This document shows, one piece after another, positions 19,817 through 29,800 of a stretch of DNA of 64,000 nucleotides. Within the stretch, counting starts at the first letter, position 1, and the number at the start of each line of letters is the position of its first letter. Source of the stretch: Williamsia sp. 1135 (GTDB lineage Bacteria; Actinomycetota; Actinomycetes; Mycobacteriales; Mycobacteriaceae); assembly GCF_002095395.1 (NCBI RefSeq), contig NZ_MJEI01000107.1, forward strand, positions 372,001 to 436,000, given 5' to 3'. The translations under genes were made by a program, and so were the position numbers. The notes beneath the pieces were generated by a model. The model saw only the letters and a program-made list of their open reading frames with translations, was not told the origin of the DNA and searched no databases.

Positions 19817-20575
19817 GTGAGCAATGGTCAGGTAGTGGTCCTGTTCGGTGGACGCAGCGAGATCGGGATCGAGGTCGCTGCGCGGATCGCCGCTGGTGCC
19901 ACGGTTGTGCTGGCGGCTCGGCGCCCTGATGACCTCGAGGAACAGCGCGAGCGCCTGACGAGCGAAAATGCCGCGGCGGTCCACACGGTGGAGTTCGATG
20001 CGAACAACACTGAGCAGCACGGCGCGCTGATCGAACAGATCATCGCCGAGCACGGCCGCATCGACGTCGCGATCGTCGCCTTCGGGATTCTGGGCGATCA
20101 GGCGCGCGCCGAGACCGATGTGACGCACGCACTGCAGATAGCCCACACGGATTACCTCGCGCAGATCAGCGTGCTGACCCCACTCGCCGCGACGATGCGT
20201 AGTGCCGCTCACGGCGACATCATCGTCTTTTCGTCGGTTGCAGGCGTGCGAGTCCGCCGCGCGAACTATGTCTACGGATCGACCAAGGCTGGCCTCGACG
20301 GGTTCGCGAGTGGACTGTCGGATGCCCTCCACGGCAGCGGAGTTCGCCTGCTACTCGTCAGGTCAGGTTTCGTGATCGGGAACATGACCAAGGATTTGAT
20401 GGCTTCAGGAGTCAAACCGGCCCCGATGTCCAGAACTGTGCCGGAGGTGGCCGACGCGGTCGTAGCCGCCTTGCATCGCGGAAAGAGCGTGGTCTGGGTA
20501 CCAGGCAAGCTCCGACCTGTCTTCTTCGTCATGCGACTACTCCCGCAGGCTATCTGGCGCCGGTTGCCGCGATGA
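19817..20575 (+). CDS. Short-chain dehydrogenase/reductase
   Basis: 252 residues. The nucleotide-binding glycine motif is FGGRSEIG, followed by the AARRPDDL region; the catalytic Ser is in FSSVAG and the YxxxK motif is YGSTK. It resembles the DprE2-like family and Rv2073c, its positional counterpart in M. tuberculosis. Substrate is unknown. The C-terminus (RPVFFVMRLLPQAIWRRLPR) is amphipathic and may touch the membrane. It overlaps cobL by four bases (ATGA), but a cobalamin role is not implied by its family. Confidence 0.88.
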   Translation: MSNGQVVVLFGGRSEIGIEVAARIAAGATVVLAARRPDDLEEQRERLTSENAAAVHTVEFDANNTEQHGALIEQIIAEHGRIDVAIVAFGILGDQARAETDVTHALQIAHTDYLAQISVLTPLAATMRSAAHGDIIVFSSVAGVRVRRANYVYGSTKAGLDGFASGLSDALHGSGVRLLLVRSGFVIGNMTKDLMASGVKPAPMSRTVPEVADAVVAALHRGKSVVWVPGKLRPVFFVMRLLPQAIWRRLPR

Positions 20576-21783
20576 GCAATCACCGCTACATCGTTGTCGG
20601 TATCGGTGCAGATGGTTGGGACGGGCTGACGCCGGCCTCCCAGCGCGAGTTGCAAGGCGCCAAAGTCGTGTACGGATCGCCGCGACAACTCGGTCTTCTC
20701 GATCCGATCGATGCAGAGCTGCGACCCTGGACCTCGCCGATGTCGGAGCACCTTGCGTCTGTTCTCGCAGACCCGCAGTCGTGCCCGGTCCACATCCTCG
20801 CGTCGGGGGATCCGATGTTTCACGGCGTGGGTGCCAGCATTGTCAAAGCAGTTGGTGCGGAGAATGTTCGGGTTCTACCAGCCGTGTCCAGCGTGAGTCA
20901 CGCTGCGTCCAGGCTCGGGTGGGATCTGGCGACCACACGCATCTGTAGCGTCGTCGATCGGCCGTTGAGTTCGATTCTCACCAGTGTCAGCGACAACGTG
21001 CAGCTCCTGGTACTCAGCCGCGATGAGACAACCCCCGAAGCACTCGCGAAGCTGCTGACCGCCCACGGTTTCGGCTGGTCGCACCTGACCGTGCTCGAAC
21101 AACTCGGCGGCCCTGCTGAACGCACGTACGGCGGGATCGCTCGAACGTGGCGGTACGCCGCCGGCGACCGGCTCAATCTCGTCGCGGTCCAGTGCGTCGG
21201 CCCCGCGGTCAGCGCGCAGGCAGGTCTTCCCGACACCGATTTCAGCAACGACGGGCAGATGACGAAGCAGGCAATTCGCGCCCTGACGGTCACCGCGCTG
21301 CGTCCCGCTGCGCGTCAACTGTTGTGGGATGTCGGAGCAGGCGCGGGAAGCATCGCGATCGAGTGGTTGCGCACCGATCCCTCGTGTAGCGCAATAGCCT
21401 TCGAGTCCGACGGCGCTCGGCGCGATCGGATCGGCCACAACGCGTCGGAACTCGGTGTAGCGCAGGGGTTGACGATTTTCGAGTCCGCTCCGGAGCACTT
21501 CGGACACGCACCCGACCCCGATGCGATCTTCATCGGTGGCGGCGTGACCACGGCGGGGATCTTGGAGGGTTGCTGGGACGCGCTGCTCGAGGGTGGCCGC
21601 ATTGTCGTCAACGCTGTGACCATCGAATCCGAAGCGCTGCTGGTCACGTGGCACTCGGCGGTCGGTGGCACGCTTCGTCGTTTTCAGGTTGATCACGCCG
21701 AACCACTCGGGTCTATGACCGCCTGGCGACCAACTCTTCCGGTCACGCAGTGGATAGCCGACAAGCCGGTGGCAACACCATGA
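20572..21783 (+). CDS. cobL: Precorrin-6Y C5,15-methyltransferase (decarboxylating)
   Basis: 403 residues with the two domains of CobL. The N-terminal tetrapyrrole methylase domain (1-205) has the ILASGDPMFHGVGA loop and adds the C5 methyl group. The C-terminal class I methyltransferase domain (about 220-403) has the SAM motif DVGAGAGSIAIEW and carries out C15 methylation and decarboxylation of the acetate side chain. It belongs to the aerobic cobalamin pathway, with cobM and cobK overlapping downstream. Confidence 0.95.
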   Translation: MSNHRYIVVGIGADGWDGLTPASQRELQGAKVVYGSPRQLGLLDPIDAELRPWTSPMSEHLASVLADPQSCPVHILASGDPMFHGVGASIVKAVGAENVRVLPAVSSVSHAASRLGWDLATTRICSVVDRPLSSILTSVSDNVQLLVLSRDETTPEALAKLLTAHGFGWSHLTVLEQLGGPAERTYGGIARTWRYAAGDRLNLVAVQCVGPAVSAQAGLPDTDFSNDGQMTKQAIRALTVTALRPAARQLLWDVGAGAGSIAIEWLRTDPSCSAIAFESDGARRDRIGHNASELGVAQGLTIFESAPEHFGHAPDPDAIFIGGGVTTAGILEGCWDALLEGGRIVVNAVTIESEALLVTWHSAVGGTLRRFQVDHAEPLGSMTAWRPTLPVTQWIADKPVATP

Positions 21784-22547
21784 CGGTCTACTTCCTGGGG
21801 GCCGGACCCGGTGCAGCAGACCTGATCACCCTGCGCGGTGCCCGCGTTCTGTCGCAGTGCGACACCTGTCTTTACGCCGGATCGCTGGTGCCGGAGGAGA
21901 TGCTCGAGCACTGCCCAACCGGAGCGAACCTCATCAACACCGCAAAGATGCCGTTGACGACGATCATCGAACACATCAGCGACGCGCATCGGGCGGGCCA
22001 TGACGTCGCCAGGCTGCACTCCGGCGACCCTGCCTTGTATTCGGCTGTTGCGGAGCAGATCCGGCACCTTCGGAAACTCGGCATCGACTACGAGATCGTC
22101 CCCGGTGTACCCGCTTTCGCGGCGGCGGCCGCGGCACTCAAGCAGGAGCTGACGGTCCCAGGGGTGGGGCAGTCCCTGCTGATCACGCGGGTATCCACCC
22201 TGTCGACGGATATGCCCGCCGGTGAACAACTCGAGGAGCTCGCGCGCTCAGGGGTCACGATGGCGCTCCACCTGGCCGCCCATCGGGCTGAGCAGATCGT
22301 CGAGGCGCTCGTACCTCACTACGGCGCGCAGTGCCCTGTCGCGGTGGTGGCCTTCGCCAGCCGCGAGAACGAACAGGTCTTGCGCTGTCGGCTGGAGGAA
22401 CTGCCGGAACGTCTGGCTGCCGACAACATCGTGCGCACCGCGGTCATCTTCGTCGGCGAAGTGCTGGCGGCTGACCAGTTTCCTGACAGCTACCTGTACT
22501 CGACCGCTCGGATGACGAAACTCCGCGACGACGCTCGGCGCCCGTGA
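21780..22547 (+). CDS. cobM: Precorrin-4 C11-methyltransferase
   Basis: 255 residues from the ATG that overlaps the cobL stop. It is a single tetrapyrrole methylase domain: GAGPGAADLITLRGARVL at the N-terminus, LHSGDPALYSAVAEQ for the SAM loop and VPGVPAFAAAAA. It methylates C11 of precorrin-4. A start 30 bases further upstream is possible but would lie well inside cobL. The stop overlaps the cobK start (GTGA). Confidence 0.95.
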   Translation: MTVYFLGAGPGAADLITLRGARVLSQCDTCLYAGSLVPEEMLEHCPTGANLINTAKMPLTTIIEHISDAHRAGHDVARLHSGDPALYSAVAEQIRHLRKLGIDYEIVPGVPAFAAAAAALKQELTVPGVGQSLLITRVSTLSTDMPAGEQLEELARSGVTMALHLAAHRAEQIVEALVPHYGAQCPVAVVAFASRENEQVLRCRLEELPERLAADNIVRTAVIFVGEVLAADQFPDSYLYSTARMTKLRDDARRP

Positions 22548-23302
22548 ACGGCCATCGGGTTCTGATCCTCGGAGGTACGGCCGAGGCCAGGTCTCTCGCG
22601 GCTCTGCTCCACGACGCCGGCATCGACGCTGTCTCCTCGCTGGCAGGCCGGGTGAAGAATCCCGCGCTGCCGGTGGGAGAGGTGCGGGTCGGTGGCTTCG
22701 GCGGCGTCGACGGGCTGGTCTCGTGGCTTCGAGCAAATGAGTGCACCGCCGTAGTCGACGCCACCCATCCGTTCGCCCGAGTGATCTCGGCGAACGCCGC
22801 GCAAGCGGCAGCTGTCGTTGAACTACCGCTGCTGACGTTGCGCAGAGCTGCGTGGGAAGCTCGACCCGGTGACACCTGGATAGAGGTCGACGACATGGGT
22901 GGCGCTGCGCGGGCCGTCGCCGAGATGGCAGCCGTGCGGGACGATCTGCGGGTCTTCCTGACCACAGGAAGGCAGGACGTCGACGCCTTCAAGGCCGTTG
23001 ATGATGCATGGTTCCTGATTCGGCTCGTGGACCCACCCGAGCGCGAGGGGCCCCGACACAGCACCACGATCCGAAGCCGGGGGCCCTACACACTCGACGG
23101 TGAACTCGCCCTGATGCGCGAACACGGTATAGACGTCATCGTGACAAAGAACAGCGGCGGCCAGTTGGTGAGGGCCAAACTCGATGCGGCGCAGGAATTG
23201 TCACTCCCGGTGATCATGGTCCGTAGGCCATCCACTGTCGGCGGACCGCGCGTTCATACCGCGGCCGAGGCCGCTCACTGGGTGGCGGGGCTTGCCGAGT
23301 AG
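22544..23302 (+). CDS. cobK: Precorrin-6A reductase
   Basis: 252 residues from GTG 22544. It uses NADPH to reduce precorrin-6A. The N-terminal dinucleotide-binding LILGGTAEARSLAALL, the substrate motif DATHPFA, TTGRQD and ITKNSGGQ-like VTKNSGGQ are typical. It is last in the cobLMK unit. Its final 28 bases overlap the end of cobIJ on the opposite strand, so no room remains for a separate terminator. Confidence 0.94.
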   Translation: MNGHRVLILGGTAEARSLAALLHDAGIDAVSSLAGRVKNPALPVGEVRVGGFGGVDGLVSWLRANECTAVVDATHPFARVISANAAQAAAVVELPLLTLRRAAWEARPGDTWIEVDDMGGAARAVAEMAAVRDDLRVFLTTGRQDVDAFKAVDDAWFLIRLVDPPEREGPRHSTTIRSRGPYTLDGELALMREHGIDVIVTKNSGGQLVRAKLDAAQELSLPVIMVRRPSTVGGPRVHTAAEAAHWVAGLAE

Positions 23303-24780
23303 CGACGATTCGTGAACACTGCCTGACCGCCCACGCGGTCGACGACGGTGGTGGTGGTGGACCCGATGATCAGCAGTGTCCGCATGTCGACGGTTGCCGG
23401 ATCCAAGTCGGCCACCGTGGTGATCACGAGAGACTGTTCGGGTCCGCCGACATCGCGGCCGAGGATCACCGGGGTTGTGCCCGCAATCTGCTGCAGCAGA
23501 ATGTCTTTCAACTCGGCGACCTGCCAGGTTCGGCTGGCCGACCCCGGGTTGTAGATGGCCAGCACGAGGTCGGCGCGCAGTGCGGCGCGGACCCGGTCGG
23601 CCACGACGTCCCAGCTCTTGAGGCGATCCGACAGAGAGATCACCGCGTAATCGTGGCCGAGGGGAGCGCCGGCCAGACTCGCGACGGCGTTGGCGGCTGT
23701 CACTCCGGGCACCACGCGGACGGGCACCTCACGCCATTGTTCGTCAGCGGCTTCTTCGATGACGGCGGCTGCCATCGCGAAGACGCCGGGATCGCCCGAG
23801 GACACCACCACGACCCGCGCGCCGCCTTTGGCGAGATCGAGTGCCATGCAGGCTCGTTCGGACTCGACCTTGTTGTCGCTGGCGTGCAGTCGCTGACCGG
23901 CGCGCGGCGTGATCCGGTTGAGATAGGTCTTGTAGCCGACCAAGTCTGTGGCCTGGGCCAGTTCGGCACGCACCTCAGGGGTCGTCCATCGATCTGCACC
24001 CGGCCCGAGGCCGACCACCACGACCTGGCCGACGTTGTGACCCGACCCGGAGATCAGTGGGTTGTTCAGCTCGCCCGGAATGACGATCATCGAGAAGTAG
24101 GGAACCGTCGAGGCGTCCACGTCGACGACGGGGACCACCCGTTGCGTTGGCGTCGAAGCCCGCTCGACGTACCAGGCCTGCTCGAGGCGGCCCGACTCCA
24201 TCAGCGCAGCAACAACATCGGGGAAGGTCCGGCCGAGCTTCATGATGGCCACGGCGTCGCTGTCGCGCAGTCGGCGGACCAGTTCGTCCTTGGGAAGGGT
24301 GCCGGGCAGGACTGTGAGCGTTTCGTCCGCCTCGACCAGAGGTAGTCCGGTGGCGGCCGCCGACGCACTCACCGAGGTCACTCCGGGGATGATTTCGGTG
24401 TCGAAATCTTCGACCAGGCGTTTGTGCATGTGCATGTAGGAGCTGTAGAAGAGTGGATCGCCCTCGGCGAGCAGTGCGACACTCCGTCCTGCCGAAAGAT
24501 GCTGTGCCAGAGTCTGTGCCGCGGAGGTATAGAAATCCGCGAGTGCGCCTCGATAGCCGCCGGGGTGGTCGGTGCTTTCCGTGGTGACCGGATACATCAA
24601 CTTTTCTTCGATCTGACCGCTGCGCAGGTACGGTGCCGCGACGGACCGGGCGATGGATCTGCCGTGCCTGGCGCAGTGATACGCGACGACGTCGACCTCG
24701 CCGATCACTCTGGCGGCCTTGACGGTCACGAGTTCGCTGTCCCCGGGGCCCAGGCCCACACCCCATAGTTTGCCGGTCAT
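23275..24780 (-). CDS. cobIJ: Fused precorrin-2 C20- / precorrin-3B C17-methyltransferase
   Basis: 501 residues from the ATG at 24780. The N-terminal half is CobI (GVGLGPGDSELVTVKAARVI, LLAEGDPLFYSSYMHMH); the C-terminal half, from about residue 250, is CobJ (VVVGLGPGADRWTTPE, VSSGDPGVFAMAAAV, AIYNPGSASR). The fusion is normal for actinobacteria, as in Rv2066. It carries out two non-consecutive methylations, with CobG acting between them. It lies eight bases after cobH in the cobG-cobH-cobIJ operon and overlaps cobK tail to tail. Confidence 0.95.
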   Translation of the reverse strand: MTGKLWGVGLGPGDSELVTVKAARVIGEVDVVAYHCARHGRSIARSVAAPYLRSGQIEEKLMYPVTTESTDHPGGYRGALADFYTSAAQTLAQHLSAGRSVALLAEGDPLFYSSYMHMHKRLVEDFDTEIIPGVTSVSASAAATGLPLVEADETLTVLPGTLPKDELVRRLRDSDAVAIMKLGRTFPDVVAALMESGRLEQAWYVERASTPTQRVVPVVDVDASTVPYFSMIVIPGELNNPLISGSGHNVGQVVVVGLGPGADRWTTPEVRAELAQATDLVGYKTYLNRITPRAGQRLHASDNKVESERACMALDLAKGGARVVVVSSGDPGVFAMAAAVIEEAADEQWREVPVRVVPGVTAANAVASLAGAPLGHDYAVISLSDRLKSWDVVADRVRAALRADLVLAIYNPGSASRTWQVAELKDILLQQIAGTTPVILGRDVGGPEQSLVITTVADLDPATVDMRTLLIIGSTTTTVVDRVGGQAVFTNRRYSASPATQ

Positions 24781-24787
24781 GATCTCT

Positions 24788-25423
24788 CTATTCCGCTGTC
24801 GAAGCGAGCGCGTTGATGGCTGCCGCAGTGATGGCCGAACCCCCGCGCCGGCCGAGCACGGTGAGATACTCGAGGTCGGTGCGATCCGCAAGGGCCTGGC
24901 ACGATTCGGCTGCTCCGATGAAGCCCACTGGTGCGCCGATGACCGCCGCAGGACGTGGCCCGCCCGCGTCGATGAGCTCGAGGAGAGCGAACAGCGCGGT
25001 CGGTGCATTGCCTATCGCGACCACTGCTCCTTCCAGGACGGGGCGCCAAAGCTCTATGGCCGCAGCCGTTCTCGTGGTGTCCAACTCGGCCGCGAGTTCG
25101 GGGGTCCGAGGATCTCGGAGCATACACAGGACGTCGTTGTCGGCAGGCAATCGCTTCCGGGTGACTCCGGAGGCCACCATGTTGGCGTCGCACAGAATCG
25201 GGGCGCCGGCCTCGAGGGCTCCGCGAGCTGCAGTCACCACGCGGTCACTGGCCCGGACATCGGCGGTCAGGTCAACCTGACCGCAGGCATGGATCATCCG
25301 GACGACAACGCGCGACAGGTCATCGTCGAAACCGCCGAGGTCTGCCTCGGCGCGGATCGTGGCGAAGGACTGGCGGTAGATCTCAGCGCCGTCTCGAATA
25401 TGGGAGTACATGGTGTTTGCCAC
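24788..25423 (-). CDS. cobH: Precorrin-8X methylmutase
   Basis: 211 residues. It moves the C11 methyl group to C12, giving hydrogenobyrinic acid. The catalytic His45 is in RMIHACGQVDL; DANMVASGVTRKRLP and GAPVGFIGAAESC are family signatures. The start is GTG 25423; an ATG four codons later is an alternative. It follows cobG by 12 bases. Confidence 0.94.
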   Translation of the reverse strand: MANTMYSHIRDGAEIYRQSFATIRAEADLGGFDDDLSRVVVRMIHACGQVDLTADVRASDRVVTAARGALEAGAPILCDANMVASGVTRKRLPADNDVLCMLRDPRTPELAAELDTTRTAAAIELWRPVLEGAVVAIGNAPTALFALLELIDAGGPRPAAVIGAPVGFIGAAESCQALADRTDLEYLTVLGRRGGSAITAAAINALASTAE

Positions 25424-25435
25424 GATAGAGGTCGC

Positions 25436-26560
25436 TCAGATCTGCTGACGTACGTACCCGTCGTCGGTGGCCTCGACGCGGGTGTGGCCTCCGTGGGGTG
25501 AACCACACCCACGTTCGCAGCCCACCCAGTGCTCACGAGTGGTGAGCTCGACGTCGGGTGCACTCAGCAGCAACTCCAGGTCCCCGCGGACGTCAGCGCG
25601 AGACTTGTCGCATCCGGGGGAGCCGGCACACGCGCTGACCCGGGTCCACGGCGAGTTCGCATCGAAGATGAGTCCCATGGGAGCGAGCACCCGCAAGACG
25701 GTGTCGGCCATCCCCTCCGAGAGGTCGACGATGACGATCTCTTTGCGCGGGGTGAAGTAGATGTCCCGTTCGATCGCCGCGAGGAACTCGGCGATGCGCG
25801 ACGACATGCGGCCGTGTGCCACGACCGCACCGAGGGCGACGAGTCCATCGTCCTGGTCGAGCCAGCCGACCAGGGGTTCAGCGGGCGGAAACGGCAGTTG
25901 GTGCGGGGGCGCGAGGGCGAGCGATTCGAGTAATCCACTGATCGCAGGATGGCCGGCCAGGTCTTCGATCCGCCATTCGTCTGTGCGGTCGACCAGGAAC
26001 GCATGTGCCACTGCCAACAGTGTCTGCGCTGCCTCGACGACGGTGGTCACTCGACCGGTGGGAACTCCGCCCACCACGACTTCCAGGATGTCCCGGTCGA
26101 TGGCCAGCAACCCGGCGTCGGGTGCTTCGCCCACGATGTCGCCGCGGCCGTCGTCGACGCCGAACAGGAAACGGGCGGGCAGGTGGGCGAGCCCGGCATC
26201 GGCGCGTAGGCCGACGTCCAGGCCGTCGAGAATCGGCCGCGCGTCGAGGAGTCCGCCGCGGCGCCCGGTGAGCGCCGACAGTTGCAGGTTGCGCACCCGC
26301 TCGTGGCTCGGGGTCGGGATCAAGCCGGCGTCGGCGATCAGCTCGGCGGCACCGTCCAGGTCCGAGATGCCTCTGAGCTGTAGATTGCCGCGGGACGTGA
26401 GTTCCAGATGAGCATCCCCGAACTCGTCGGCGACTACGACGAGCGCCTGCAGTTGAGTTGGAGAGATGAGTCCGCCGGGTAGCCGGATCCGCGCGAGATG
26501 ACCATCTGCGGCGGGGTGTGCAGAAAACACCCCTGGGCAGCGGTCAGCGGGTCGGCTCAT
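25436..26560 (-). CDS. cobG: Precorrin-3B synthase
   Basis: 374 residues from the ATG at 26560. It is a nitrite/sulfite-reductase-like [4Fe-4S] mono-oxygenase that uses O2 in ring contraction, marking the aerobic route. LTSRGNLQLRG is the sirohaem-reductase-type N-terminal motif. Four cluster cysteines appear as CAGSPGC and CERGC near the C-terminus. It opens the cobG-cobH-cobIJ operon and is divergent from cobN, with a leaderless -10 (TACCGT) seven bases upstream. Confidence 0.93.
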   Translation of the reverse strand: MSRPADRCPGVFSAHPAADGHLARIRLPGGLISPTQLQALVVVADEFGDAHLELTSRGNLQLRGISDLDGAAELIADAGLIPTPSHERVRNLQLSALTGRRGGLLDARPILDGLDVGLRADAGLAHLPARFLFGVDDGRGDIVGEAPDAGLLAIDRDILEVVVGGVPTGRVTTVVEAAQTLLAVAHAFLVDRTDEWRIEDLAGHPAISGLLESLALAPPHQLPFPPAEPLVGWLDQDDGLVALGAVVAHGRMSSRIAEFLAAIERDIYFTPRKEIVIVDLSEGMADTVLRVLAPMGLIFDANSPWTRVSACAGSPGCDKSRADVRGDLELLLSAPDVELTTREHWVGCERGCGSPHGGHTRVEATDDGYVRQQI

Positions 26561-26567
26561 GGGTCCA

Positions 26568-26573
26568 ACGGTA
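26568..26573 (-). promoter_or_regulatory. Leaderless -10 element of cobG
   Basis: On the minus strand TACCGT lies seven bases before the ATG at 26560. There is no room for a riboswitch, so cobGHIJ and cobN appear to be regulated differently. Confidence 0.4.
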
Positions 26574-26639
26574 CTGCTTCCGCCCGCCCTCATCCTCCGA
26601 TGGTGTGTCCTTGTGGCGAACGAAAGCCCAGGTGGGGTT

Positions 26640-26806
26640 CGCCAAAGGGCCCCATCATCGGGGACGATAGTCTGATACCTGACCTGCAATAGGGAAGCCG
26701 GTGCGATTCCGGCGCGGTCGCGCCACTGTGTCGGGGAGACCCGAAGTCAGACCCCTGTCGCTCCATCGCTGTACTACCCGTCGGGCGCGAATCCCCGGCA
26801 AGGAGG
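26640..26806 (+). ncRNA. Cobalamin (AdoCbl) riboswitch upstream of cobN
   Basis: The conserved core is visible: AGGGAAGCCGGTG at 26691-26703, the GATTCCGGCGCGGTCGCGCC stem region, the B12 box CGCCACTG at 26721-26728 and GAAGTCAGACCC at 26743-26754. Shortly after come the AAGGAGG ribosome-binding site (26800-26806) and the cobN GTG at 26816, which suggests control of translation through access to the site. High cobalamin should turn cobN off. The outer boundaries are approximate. Confidence 0.93.
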
Positions 26807-26815
26807 TTCCACCCC

Positions 26816-29800
26816 GTGATCTTGCTGCTGTCCACCTCGGACACCGATCTGCTGACGGCCAAGGCGTGTGGTGCGGGCTACCGGCTCGCCAACCCGTCTC
26901 GATTGCTGATCGACGAAGACCTCCCGGTGCTCCTCGCCGATATCGACCTGGTCGTCGTCAGAATCCTGGGCGGCCGACAGATCTGGGAAAAAGGCCTCGA
27001 GGCCGTGCTGGCCGCAGGACTGCCGACGGTGGTGCTCTCCGGTGAACAGCTTCCGGACCCCGACCTGATGTCGATGTCGACCGTCGCGCCCGGTGTCGCC
27101 GCGGATGCGCACAACTACCTGGCGCAGGGTGGCCCGGAGAATCTCACGAACCTGCACGCGTTCCTCTCCGACACCGTCCTGCTCACCGGTCATGGTTTCG
27201 GCGGGCCGGTCGCGACCGCGCAGTGGGGATTGCTCGAACGGCCGCACACGACCCCGGCGTCGGGCCCGACCATCGCCGTTCTCTACTACCGGGCGCAGCA
27301 CCTGGCCGGGAACACCGCGTACATCCACGCACTGTCCGACGCGATCGAACGGAAAGGCGGCCGGGCCCTGCCCATCTTCTGCGCGTCACTGCGCACCGCA
27401 CCCGACGATCTGCTCGAACAACTCGGCGCGGCAGATGCGTTGGTTGTCACCGTGCTCGCGGCCGGAGGCGCGACGCCCGCGACCGCCTCGGCCGGTGGCG
27501 ACGACGACAGCTGGAACATCGAGCAGCTCGCCCGCCTGGACATACCGATCTTGCAGGGTCTGTGCCTGACGTCGTCGCGAGAGAACTGGGCTTCGAACGA
27601 CGACGGGATGTCCCCGCTCGACGTTGCCACCCAGGTTGCCGTGCCCGAGTTCGACGGCCGGATCATCACGGTGCCGTTCTCGTTCAAGGAGATCGGCGAC
27701 GACGGGCTGCCCTGGTACCGGCCTGATCACGAGCGCTGCGACCGCGTCGCCGGTATCGCCGTCCGCCATGGCAAACTGCGGCACATCGCTCCATCTGAGC
27801 GCCGAATCGCGATCATGCTCTCGGCCTACCCGACAAAGCATTCGCGGATCGGGAACGCCGTGGGTCTCGACACCCCACAGAGTCTGCTCCGACTTCTCGA
27901 CGCCATGCGTGCGGCCGGTTACGACATCGGGCCGGAATCGGGCGACGGTGCGGTCCCGGGACTGTCGGAGAACGACTCGGACAAGCTGTTCCACACCCTG
28001 ATCGCCGCCGGCGGCCAGGACCCGGACTGGTTGACCGAGGAATCCTTGGCAGCCAACCCGATTCGCCTGTCTGCGGCCGATTACCGCGAGTGGTTCGCCA
28101 CCCTCCCCGACGATTTGCGGGAAGGGATGACCACGCACTGGGGTGAGGCACCTGGCGAGCTGTTCGTTGATCGTTCCGTCAACCCCGAGGGCGATATCGT
28201 CATCGCCGCAATGCAATTCGGCAACACCCTGTTGATGGTGCAGCCGCCCCGTGGCTTCGGCGAGAACCCGGTCGCGATCTACCACGATCCGGATCTGCCG
28301 CCGAGTCACCATTATCTGGCGTGTTACCGCTGGGTCGCTGCTCAGAACGGCTTCGACGCCGACGCCGTCGTCCACGTGGGCAAACACGGCAACCTCGAGT
28401 GGCTGCCCGGCAAGACACTCGGGATGTCCGCCTCGTGCGGTACCGACGCAGCCCTTGGCGATCTGCCCATGATCTACCCGTTCCTCGTCAACGACCCGGG
28501 TGAGGGCACCCAGGCCAAGCGGCGCGCACACGCCACCCTGGTCGACCACCTGATCCCACCGATGGCTCGCGCCGAGAGCTACGGCGACATCGCCCGACTC
28601 GAGCAGTTGCTCGACGAGCACGCGAACATCTCGGCGCTCGACCCGAGCAAACTGCCCGCCATCCGCCAGCAGATCTGGACGCTGCTGCAGGCCGCCAAGA
28701 TGGATCACGACCTCGGACTCTCGGAACGGCCGGAGGAAGACGTCTTCGACGACATGTTGCTGCACGTCGACGGCTGGCTGTGCGAGATCAAAGACGTGCA
28801 GATACGCGACGGTCTGCACATCCTCGGACAACCGCCGGCGGACGACGTCGAGGTCGACCTCGTCCTCGCGATGCTCCGGGCCCGACAGTTGTGGGGCGGC
28901 AAGCAGAGTCTGCCGGGGCTCCGGGAAGCTCTCGGTCTCGTCGAAGACGGCAACGCGGGGCGTACCGCGACCGATGACATCGAAACCGTTGCGCGCGAAC
29001 TTGTCGCCGCCTGCGCAAAGGGCAACTGGGATACCGACACGATCACCCGGGTCGCGGCCGACCATCCCGAGGACGTTCACCGGATCCTCGAATTCGCTGG
29101 CACGGAGATCGTGCCCCGTCTCCGGCAGACGGATCAGGAAATTCCTCGGATCCTGCACGCGCTGAACGGTGGTTTCATCCCGGCGGGGCCGAGCGGTTCA
29201 CCGCTGCGTGGCCTCATCAACGTGCTGCCGACGGGACGCAACTTCTACTCTGTCGACCCCAAGGCCGTGCCGTCGAAACTCGCGTGGGAGACCGGCCGTG
29301 CGATGGCCGACTCCTTGCTGGCGCGATATCTGACCGACCACGGGGAGTACCCGCGATCGGTGGGTCTGTCGGTGTGGGGGACCAGTGCGATGCGGACCTC
29401 TGGCGACGACATCGCCGAAGTCCTTGCGTTGCTGGGCGTCATGCCGATCTGGGATGAGGCCTCTCGCCGCGTGACGAAGCTCGACCTGATCGATCTCGCA
29501 GAACTGGGGCGACCGCGTGTCGATGTCACGGTTCGTATCTCGGGCTTCTTCCGCGACGCGTTCCCTCACGTGGTCACCATCCTCGACGACGCCGTACGGA
29601 TGGTCGCGGCCCTCGATGAGCCCGACGAATCCAATTATGTTGCCGCCCACGCCCGTGCCGACATCGCCGAACACGGTGACACCGATCGCGCGACCACCCG
29701 GATCTTCGGTTCCAAGCCCGGAACCTACGGCGCCGGCCTGCTGCAACTGATCGACTCCAAGGACTGGCGCAGCGACGCCGACCTCGCGGAGGTGTACACC